A stretch of 35,005 nucleotides of DNA from Paenibacillus alginolyticus DSM 5050 = NBRC 15375 (GTDB lineage: Bacteria; Bacillota; Bacilli; Paenibacillales; NBRC-103111). Positions 1-5,149 of this stretch are shown here, piece by piece. The DNA lies in assembly GCF_000422905.1 (NCBI RefSeq), contig NZ_AUGY01000087.1, positions 1-35,005 on the forward strand. Direction: 5' to 3'. The notes below the pieces were generated by a model. That model saw only the letters and a program-made list of their open reading frames with translations, had not been told where the DNA came from and did not search any database. A program made the translations under genes and the position numbers. How positions within the stretch are numbered: position 1 is the stretch's first letter; the number at the start of each line of letters is the position of its first letter.

Positions 1-2
1 TA

Positions 3-896
3 GCATCTGTTAAATTTGATATGCCAGGTTGGGAATATCGAGGGGAAATGGTTCCTTTATCCCAAATTCCAAATAATGGGTCGATTATCGACTATATGAA
101 TTCCACGGGCCAAAACGCCTCATTCTCCAATAGAGAACAACTGGCCCAACGCTATGGAATATCAGATTATTCAGGCACAGCAGCTCAAAATACGGCTTTA
201 CTAAATATGCTGAGATCAGGAACTTCAGGAAGCTATTCAAGTACATCTTCATTTCGTCCGGTAAATGGGAACAATGTAACTGAAGAGGATACTACGATCT
301 CAATTTCCAATAAAGTATATCCCGAATCAACTCCGGTTACGACCACTCCAGCGAGTGAAAGTATATTGAAAAAGGTAGGTAATTTCATATTAGGTGCTGG
401 TGATGGAGCGCTATCAGAATTGACTAACGGAGTAATGACAAGTCCGTCTAACGATTCAGCCTCATACACTATTGGAACATCGGCCGGCGGTTTTTTTGCT
501 GCTTTTGTAACTAGAAAAAAGCCAGCAGAGGGCACGGGAAATGGTTCTGTACCTCAAAAGCAGGGCGGTGGAAGTTATCGTTCGGATTTTGTAAATGATC
601 ATTCGTACAATAGGCACAAAAATAACCCTGATACACTTTCAACTAAAAGTAAGTCGCAATATGGAGAAAATGTTGATGTTGGAGAACTAAGACGTAATAC
701 AATGGAGAATCCAGATAAGGCTTACTCTAACTGGCCGAATCCGAATAATCCTAATCCAAACCGTATTACTAAGTATGAAAAGGAGTATGATGAAAACATC
801 AGTACGCCTGATACACCGACAGGTAGTCATCGAGTTTTTGAAAACTTAGATGACCCTTCAAGTAGTTCGCATTTCCCATATGTACCAAGAAAATAG
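3..896 (+). CDS. C-terminal part of a probable polymorphic toxin (5' truncated by window)
   Basis: The reading frame is open to the window edge and the first in-frame ATG (21) has no ribosome binding site, so this is probably the tail of a longer gene starting upstream. The visible part has a Ser/Thr/Asn-rich stretch (about residues 60-110 counted from the ATG), a Gly/Ala-rich short hydrophobic segment near 115-165 that may act as a pre-toxin region, and a basic, Asn/Pro-rich C-terminal domain of about 100 residues containing GENVDVGELRRNT and TPTGSHRVFEN and ending in FPYVPRK. A variable basic C-terminal domain followed 12 bases later by a small acidic protein gene is the usual layout of a secreted polymorphic toxin and its immunity gene. 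I do not recognise the toxin family with certainty. The toxin role is inferred from architecture and from the immunity-like relic nearby. Confidence 0.55.
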   Translation, partial: ASVKFDMPGWEYRGEMVPLSQIPNNGSIIDYMNSTGQNASFSNREQLAQRYGISDYSGTAAQNTALLNMLRSGTSGSYSSTSSFRPVNGNNVTEEDTTISISNKVYPESTPVTTTPASESILKKVGNFILGAGDGALSELTNGVMTSPSNDSASYTIGTSAGGFFAAFVTRKKPAEGTGNGSVPQKQGGGSYRSDFVNDHSYNRHKNNPDTLSTKSKSQYGENVDVGELRRNTMENPDKAYSNWPNPNNPNPNRITKYEKEYDENISTPDTPTGSHRVFENLDDPSSSSHFPYVPRK

Positions 897-908
897 GTTG
901 GTGAAAAA

Positions 909-1415
909 ATGAAAAAACAATTACTCTACCATGCGTGCTTACCTGAAACTCATGAATATCATGTTCCTTTGACTCAAATAATGGAAGAGGGGATTACTCC
1001 TTTAACTAAGTCAAATTATTGGTACAGTAATGGTGGCAAAGTAAAGAAGAATATTGCTGATAAGCTAAGACCAACGAATGCACCAGATTGGCTTGATTTT
1101 AATAGTGCTATAGGAGTTAATATTGAGAAAAGTGTTTCTAAAGCATTTTGTTTTCCTGTTTTTACTGATAAGATAATGGTATTTGATTCAGAGGTATCTA
1201 TGCTCATATACGACCAAGCATTTTACGACGATAATCAGTATACGTTTGAAGAAGCACTTGATTTTGATACTGGAGAAGCTATCGAGGACTTAATTCAAAA
1301 ATATTGGGAAAGTATGATGACATTAGAGGATTACCTCAAAGAGATTCCTTATAAAAAACCAGAAATACTCCTTTTTCAATTAGTTCCTAGTAATTTATTA
1401 CAAGTATCTGAATAA
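909..1415 (+). CDS. Hypothetical protein, candidate immunity protein for the upstream toxin
   Basis: This 168-residue cytosolic-looking acidic protein starts 12 bases after the upstream stop codon, so the two genes are probably co-transcribed and translationally linked. The ATG at 909 follows AGGTTGGTG, a weak ribosome binding site. There is no signal peptide or membrane segment. The N-terminus (LLYHACLPE, then EEGITPL and WLDFNSAIGVNI) loosely resembles the opening of ADP-ribosyltransferase-like or DUF4433-like folds, but I cannot confirm this and no catalytic set is clear. Position directly behind a toxin tail suggests an immunity role. A rho-independent terminator closes the pair. The immunity function is inferred from context only. 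Confidence 0.6.
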   Translation: MKKQLLYHACLPETHEYHVPLTQIMEEGITPLTKSNYWYSNGGKVKKNIADKLRPTNAPDWLDFNSAIGVNIEKSVSKAFCFPVFTDKIMVFDSEVSMLIYDQAFYDDNQYTFEEALDFDTGEAIEDLIQKYWESMMTLEDYLKEIPYKKPEILLFQLVPSNLLQVSE

Positions 1416-1423
1416 CAATAGTG

Positions 1424-1460
1424 AACCTTGATCGGCGTAGAGCCTTTCAAGGTTTCTTTT
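1424..1460 (+). terminator. Rho-independent terminator of the toxin/immunity pair
   Basis: AACCTTGA (1424-1431) pairs with TCAAGGTT (1447-1454). An inner GGC/GCC pairing shortens the loop, and a T-rich run follows. It lies 9 bases after the stop of the candidate immunity gene. Confidence 0.75.
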
Positions 1461-1854
1461 TGGTGGGGGCTACCCAGTGCCGAAGGAACCCTTATTCAAC
1501 CAATAACACATATAACCCATGTAAATACCTGAATAAAGAGTTCGTCATTTCGTTTGTACGCACACAATGCTTGAAAAGTATAACCTAAATACCGCTATAC
1601 CGTTACATTGAACAGGTTGATTACGGTCAGATACCACCATAATTGACTTGTTTTTTGTTATCTTTGTTTTCCCTCGGTTTTATTCAAATTTATCGCAACT
1701 GTAGAATACGCACAGCGATATACAAGCGGCAAATTCGTAAAAAGTTTTGCCCATGGGGGAACGCATGAACAACGTAAAACTTTCCATTGATAATGCCTAC
1801 CTTGAATTTCATTGGGTGGCTGTGAACTTTTACAATCACCTTGCACTTTCGTTC
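1461..1854. other. Non-coding or decayed accessory DNA
   Basis: No intact gene is visible. Short readable fragments, such as GYPVPKEPLFNQ followed by a stop just after the terminator, could be remnants of toxin or immunity genes but are too short to assign. An open frame from 1747 runs into the immunity-like relic, but the translated part before about 1855 does not resemble that family, so the junction may be a deletion or recombination point. Confidence 0.4.
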
Positions 1855-2115
1855 CGAGATTGGTTTGATGTCAAACCTGCCATACGATACTGCTATGGAA
1901 TCAAAATTACAACGCTTGATAACCCTGGATGGGCTATTGACATCCGATTGGAAGGAACGCATCTAGAGGATACACGAATTTTCAAACATTTGATATTGAA
2001 CGTTCTGACATTGATTGGGTTTACTGTAATGTTAGTGATAATCTATTTGATAAGGGTAGGGGAGGAAATATTTATTATTTTTCAAGAGTGGTCAACATTA
2101 AACAAAAATAACTAA
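1855..2115 (+). pseudogene. Frameshifted Imm53-like immunity gene relic
   Basis: In one frame the DNA reads YGIKITTLDNPGWAIDI followed by RLEGTHLED, a close match, as I recall the family, to the core of Imm53 immunity proteins. At about 1978-1982 (a T run) the homologous reading moves to another frame, where FDIERSDIDWVYCNV and DNLFDKGRGG continue the family pattern. Near 2060 it returns to the first frame for EEIFIIFQEW and the stop at 2113-2115. Two compensating shifts therefore interrupt one ancestral gene of roughly 90-100 residues, with a few residues probably lost at the second shift. The 122-residue open frame covering this DNA (from TTG at 1747) has an artefactual hydrophobic middle part produced by out-of-frame translation. 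The ancestral start cannot be placed. This is typical of orphan immunity genes accumulating downstream of a polymorphic toxin. Confidence 0.7.
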
Positions 2116-2354
2116 TGAGCTCCTAACCTAATGCCTTACGGCAACCTACACAGCCTCACCGCGCCTTAGAGTGAAAAACCAACAATATGAAGACCATTAT
2201 CATGCGATGGGAGAAACAGAATGCCTCATCCTGAGACTGGAGATACACGCTATTGGCCTAGAGATATCGTGGTTAGTAATAAATGAATATTCCACAGTTC
2301 TAAAAAAGGACATCCTCCCATATCGTAGTGATAGATGAAGGAGGGGTACAGGCC
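2116..2354. other. Spacer upstream of yabP, no recognised gene
   Basis: A 21-codon frame (2221-2286, preceded by GGGAG) and an overlapping 40-odd-codon frame can be read, but neither resembles a known protein. The yabP transcript should start here. In B. subtilis yabP is transcribed by the mother-cell factor sigma-E, but I see no convincing sigma-E -35/-10 pair. Confidence 0.35.
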
Positions 2355-2642
2355 ATGATTGAACCCGTGAAAAACACGAATAAGCGGCAAGAAATTAAAA
2401 TGCTGAATCGCAAGCTCTTGGAGATCTCCGGAGTTTTGAACGTAGAGAGCTTTGACAGTGAAGAGTTCCTCCTTGAAACGGAAATGGGCTACTTGATGAT
2501 TAAAGGGCAGAATTTGCACATCAAGAACTTAAGTTTGGAACAAGGATTGGTCGCCATAGAAGGAATCATTCACGAACTAGCTTATGTGGATGGAAATACC
2601 CAGGAGAAATCCAAGGGTTTCCTTGGTAAGTTGTTTAAGTGA
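2355..2642 (+). CDS. yabP: Sporulation protein YabP
   Basis: The protein has 95 residues, close to the size of B. subtilis YabP. It carries the family core (MLNRKLLEISGVLNVESFD, then GYLMIKGQNLHIKNL and LEQGLVAIEG). YabP and YabQ are mother-cell proteins; in B. subtilis YabQ is needed for cortex formation while loss of YabP has little effect. The ATG at 2355 is chosen because AAGGAGGGG (2338-2346) lies 8 bases upstream. A GTG at 2328 in the same frame has no such site and would place the site inside the gene. The stop overlaps the yabQ start (GTGA), indicating translational coupling. The segment just after residue 80 is Lys/Gly-rich. Confidence 0.93.
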   Translation: MIEPVKNTNKRQEIKMLNRKLLEISGVLNVESFDSEEFLLETEMGYLMIKGQNLHIKNLSLEQGLVAIEGIIHELAYVDGNTQEKSKGFLGKLFK

Positions 2643-3214
2643 CCTTAGGCGTCCAGTTCCATACGATCTTCATGATGTTCCTGAGCGGAATCGCCATAGG
2701 TGCGATCTTTGATGTGTTTCGTGTGCTTTCTGGCAAGCTGAGACTGCCGCGATGGACGATTCCGTTCATTGATATGGTTTATTGGATTGTGGCGACAATC
2801 CTCGTGTTCCGTCTGCTCATTTACAGTAATGAAGGACAAGTTCGTGTATTTATTTTTCTGGGGATGGGTATCGGCGTTTGTTTTTATTTCGCCTTCCTCA
2901 GCACTTGGGTCATTCGTCTAACGCTGCTTCTCATTCGAATTACGATTGCTATTTACCGTTTCTTTGCAAAAACTGTCGAATTGGTCCTCATTAAACCGAT
3001 TATTGGCTTATATCGTCTAACTGTAATAATTTTAGGCTTTTTACTAGCTGTAGCTATATTCCTTTATAGAATTGTGCTACAATTGCTTTATCCTGTGTGG
3101 AGATTACTCCTCTGGATGACTCGGCCTGTGCATAAATATTTTGTTATCCCTGTTTGGTTGAAGAAACTTAAGGGTAATATCTTATTGATCATTCGCAGGT
3201 TATTCTCAAAGTAG
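2639..3214 (+). CDS. yabQ: Sporulation membrane protein YabQ
   Basis: This 191-residue very hydrophobic protein has about five membrane segments: near residues 5-25, 38-60, 68-100, 118-145 and 148-162. It begins at a GTG that shares bases with the yabP TGA. YabQ is an integral protein of the spore outer forespore membrane required for cortex peptidoglycan formation. Its position between yabP and divIC is the conserved Bacillales order. The C-terminus is basic (KKLKGNILLIIRRLFSK) and probably cytoplasmic. Confidence 0.93.
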   Translation: MTLGVQFHTIFMMFLSGIAIGAIFDVFRVLSGKLRLPRWTIPFIDMVYWIVATILVFRLLIYSNEGQVRVFIFLGMGIGVCFYFAFLSTWVIRLTLLLIRITIAIYRFFAKTVELVLIKPIIGLYRLTVIILGFLLAVAIFLYRIVLQLLYPVWRLLLWMTRPVHKYFVIPVWLKKLKGNILLIIRRLFSK

Positions 3215-3229
3215 GAGGCATTCCTATTC

Positions 3230-3553
3230 ATGCAAGCTAAAGCAACCGTTCCAACCAAGCGCAGCAACAGTATAGGCTCGAAACGAAGACTGCGTTTTCT
3301 AATGATTTTTGTCCTATGTTTTATGAGCTGGGCTGCTGTGAACATTTGGGGGCAGTTCGCTAAGCTGCAAGAGAAGAGTAGTGTCGTAGCGAATATGGAG
3401 CAACAGCTGGTTGAGGCCAAAAAACTCAAAGAGCAAACAACGAAAGAAGTCGCTCGACTTCATAATGACGAGTATTTGGATCAAATTATTCGTCGAGATT
3501 TTCATTATAGTAAAACCGGAGAGACGCCACTGAGTGTCTCAAAGTCGCAATAA
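3230..3553 (+). CDS. divIC: Cell division protein DivIC (FtsB-like)
   Basis: The 107 residues show a basic cytoplasmic N-terminus, one membrane segment (about residues 22-42), then an extracytoplasmic coiled coil (about 45-80, LQEKSSVVANMEQQLVEAKK) and the short conserved tail DEYLDQIIRRDFHYSKTGE. This is the bitopic FtsB/DivIC architecture. The protein joins FtsL and DivIB at the septum to activate septal wall synthesis. GTAGGAGG (3211-3218) is a good ribosome binding site. The gene lies 15 bases after yabQ and is probably co-transcribed with it, although B. subtilis divIC also has vegetative expression. Confidence 0.93.
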   Translation: MQAKATVPTKRSNSIGSKRRLRFLMIFVLCFMSWAAVNIWGQFAKLQEKSSVVANMEQQLVEAKKLKEQTTKEVARLHNDEYLDQIIRRDFHYSKTGETPLSVSKSQ

Positions 3554-3584
3554 AAATCAACAAGAAGAAGAGGCTGTTGCCGTG

Positions 3585-3613
3585 TTGACCGTGGTTTCTG
3601 CATCGGTTATAAT
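3585..3613 (+). promoter_or_regulatory. Sigma-A promoter of the S1-domain gene
   Basis: TTGACC (3585-3590), a 17-base spacer and TATAAT (3608-3613) form a near-consensus sigma-A promoter between divIC and the S1-domain gene. The predicted leader is about 40 bases. Confidence 0.8.
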
Positions 3614-3661
3614 CGGCGTAGCCAGTGTTTTCAACATTTTAAGGGAGGAACATTTTACTTT

Positions 3662-4258
3662 ATGGCAATTGAAGTTGGCACCAAGTTAGAGGGTAGAGTG
3701 ACGGGGATTACTCACTTTGGAGCATTCGTCGAGCTTGCTGAAGGAGTTACCGGTCTTGTTCACATTTCGGAGATCGCGGACAATTATGTGAAAGACGTTA
3801 ATGACCATTTAAAGCTGGATGACAAAGTATTGGTCAAAGTGATTAACGTGGACAAGGATGGCAAGATCGGATTGTCGATCAAGCAGACGGTTGACAAACC
3901 AGTTGAGGAAAGACCAGCTCGTCCTGAACGTACAGGTGGCAGCAGCTATCAAGGACGTCCAAGTGGAGATCGTCCAGGAGGCTACCAAGGCGGTCGTCCA
4001 AGTAGCGGCGGAGAACGTAGTGGTCCTCCAAGCGGTGGTCCCGGTGGTGGTGGCGGTCGTCCAGGTGGCGGCGGTGGCTTCAATCGAGGCGGCGGTGGTG
4101 GCGGTCGCGGCGGCTTTACCAAGCAGCAAGGCGGAGCTAGACCGTTTTCGTTCGAAGATAAAGTATCTCGGTTCCTTAAAGATAGTGAAGAGCGGATTTC
4201 GTCTTTGAAAAAGAACACCGAGTCCAAACGCGGTGGCCGAGGCGGAAGAAGAGACTAA
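3662..4258 (+). CDS. yabR: S1 domain RNA-binding protein (YabR family) with Gly/Arg-rich tail
   Basis: Residues 1-75 form one S1 OB-fold (GTKLEGRVTGITHFGAFVEL, LVHISEIADNYV, KVINVDKDGKIGLSIKQ), as in the general stress protein 13/YabR family. B. subtilis YabR is about 128 residues; this protein has 198. The extra length is a low-complexity region (about 85-165) rich in Gly, Arg, Pro and Ser with RGG-type repeats and near-pure Gly runs, followed by a short helix-prone tail FEDKVSRFLKDSEERISSL and a final RGGRGGRRD. The S1 fold indicates RNA binding, possibly ribosome-associated. The tail may give additional, unstructured RNA contact. AGGGAGGAA (3642-3650) precedes the ATG. Confidence 0.9.
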   Translation: MAIEVGTKLEGRVTGITHFGAFVELAEGVTGLVHISEIADNYVKDVNDHLKLDDKVLVKVINVDKDGKIGLSIKQTVDKPVEERPARPERTGGSSYQGRPSGDRPGGYQGGRPSSGGERSGPPSGGPGGGGGRPGGGGGFNRGGGGGGRGGFTKQQGGARPFSFEDKVSRFLKDSEERISSLKKNTESKRGGRGGRRD

Positions 4259-4272
4259 TAGATGCAGTAACG

Positions 4273-4305
4273 AACCACATTCGCTTAGGCGAGTGTGGTT
4301 TTTTT
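4273..4305 (+). terminator. Rho-independent terminator after the S1-domain gene
   Basis: AACCACATTCGC (4273-4284) pairs with GCGAGTGTGGTT (4289-4300) through one G-T pair and a TTAG loop, followed by a run of seven T. Confidence 0.93.
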
Positions 4306-4461
4306 ACATTTGGGGGTAAGTGAGCTTCTCCCTAATTGGGATGGTTAGTTTTCATGCTCATCGTTCGGTAAGGGACAATATCTTCTTGCAACTGGTATAC
4401 CTAACCAAACTCGATTTTTGAGTTGTTCAGCAACTTCGTGAGGGTAGAGTGGCTTACCAAT

Positions 4462-4644
4462 GTTGCATTTTCTACAACAATTTTAACTCCAAAAGACTAT
4501 TTTGCAGCTTGAAGTTGTAGTTCGTACAACATTTCTAACCCATTTGTTTCGAAATCGCCAATATTTGGCCTAATTGTTGTACATTGTGCAACAACAAGGG
4601 GAGAAAGCCGGGATCTAGGCAGCAATTGTTGCACTTTTTACAAC
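4462..4644. repeat. Four-copy 17-bp inverted repeat array GTTGYA-N5-TRCAAC
   Basis: Four imperfect palindromes of identical 17-base size occur at 4462-4478, 4514-4530, 4576-4592 and 4628-4644. Arms are GTTGCA or GTTGTA and TACAAC or TGCAAC around a 5-base centre (TTTTC, GTTCG, CATTG, CTTTT). Start-to-start distances are 52, 62 and 52 bases. Copies 1, 2 and 4 are followed 3-6 bases later by a related TAAC(C/T)C-like flank. A shorter related palindrome, GTTG-TTCAG-CAAC, lies at 4422-4434. Such units could be protein binding sites or an extragenic palindromic repeat family. The sequence alone does not decide. Confidence 0.85.
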
Positions 4645-4738
4645 ATCATTTAACCGAGCATATGGATTTCATTCATCCAGCAACCTCAACGAGCATACTT
4701 GAAGATGGATTGGGAATTAAGTCACCTTAATGTAGACT

Positions 4739-4845
4739 AAGATTGAATGAATCGACGGTATCTGCTGTACAGCAACCTTTCATCGGATAAGCAGGCGAAT
4801 ATTTTATTATATATGTCTTGAAGCGTAATGCTTCGATTCAATCTT
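4739..4845. repeat. Inverted-repeat-bounded structure in the spoIIE upstream region
   Basis: AAGATTGAAT (4739-4748) and ATTCAATCTT (4836-4845) are perfect 10-base inverted repeats enclosing about 87 bases. Inside are the perfect palindrome GCTGTACAGC (4764-4773) and a hairpin GAAGC-GTAAT-GCTTC (4820-4834). It could be a small structured RNA or a decayed miniature element. No target-site duplication is evident. Confidence 0.4.
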
Positions 4846-5056
4846 TACAAAAGGCTCTCGACCAAGGACGGCGCAAACTTTTTTTATCCAATCGTCAAAT
4901 AGTTAAAATAACGTAAAGATCAATCGACATGGAATTACGGGTATCTCCCCCATACGCAGGGCGAAAGTTCGAGGCAATCAGACTTTTGGAAACGTTTTCT
5001 ATGTGGTAAATCGAGACTAGGCAAGGGCTGAGGCGTGGTGACAAAGCGAACGCGGC

Positions 5057-5123
5057 TTGTCGGAAATTTCTTTGAATCTATCAACTCATTCTGACAAACT
5101 TTCTGCTAGATTGTCTCTATACT
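5057..5123 (+). promoter_or_regulatory. spoIIE promoter with 21-bp spacer and Spo0A-box-like site
   Basis: CTGACA (5091-5096) and TATACT (5118-5123) are separated by 21 bases. This abnormal spacing is the known hallmark of the Spo0A-P-activated sigma-A promoters of spoIIE and spoIIG in B. subtilis. TTGTCGGAA (5057-5065) resembles the Spo0A box (TGTCGAA) about 25 bases upstream of the -35 element, and the reverse complement of TTCTGACAA at the -35 element is another weak box. Confidence 0.7.
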
Positions 5124-5149
5124 AGAGAAACAAATAAGGAAAGAAATGG

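Larger units (their letters stand above)
4306..5056. other. Long intergenic region without a recognisable gene
   Basis: About 750 bases lie between the S1-gene terminator and the spoIIE control region. No convincing protein frame or tRNA cloverleaf is present, although B. subtilis has tRNA genes at this place. It contains the four-copy inverted repeat at 4462-4644 and the structure at 4739-4845, listed separately. The stretch 4940-5050 includes CCCCCATACGCAGGG and the hairpin-forming CGAAAGTTCG and may encode a structured RNA, but I could not match it to a known class. Confidence 0.5.

Noticed and set aside
1747..2115. Intact 122-residue membrane protein
   Set aside because: The hydrophobic middle is out-of-frame translation of an Imm53-like sequence, which reads correctly in another frame.
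2328..2354. GTG start for yabP at 2328
   Set aside because: The strong AAGGAGGGG site at 2338-2346 would then lie inside the gene; it fits the ATG at 2355.
3982..4227. Pro-rich minus-strand gene opposite the S1-domain gene
   Set aside because: It is the complement of the Gly-rich coding repeat and has no ribosome binding site.
4462..4644. CRISPR array
   Set aside because: Units are 17-base imperfect palindromes with variable arms and centres, unequal spacing and partly similar flanks. There are no cas genes.
4306..5149. tRNA genes between the S1-domain gene and spoIIE as in B. subtilis
   Set aside because: No cloverleaf with the T-loop GTTCRA pattern and CCA-ending acceptor could be found.
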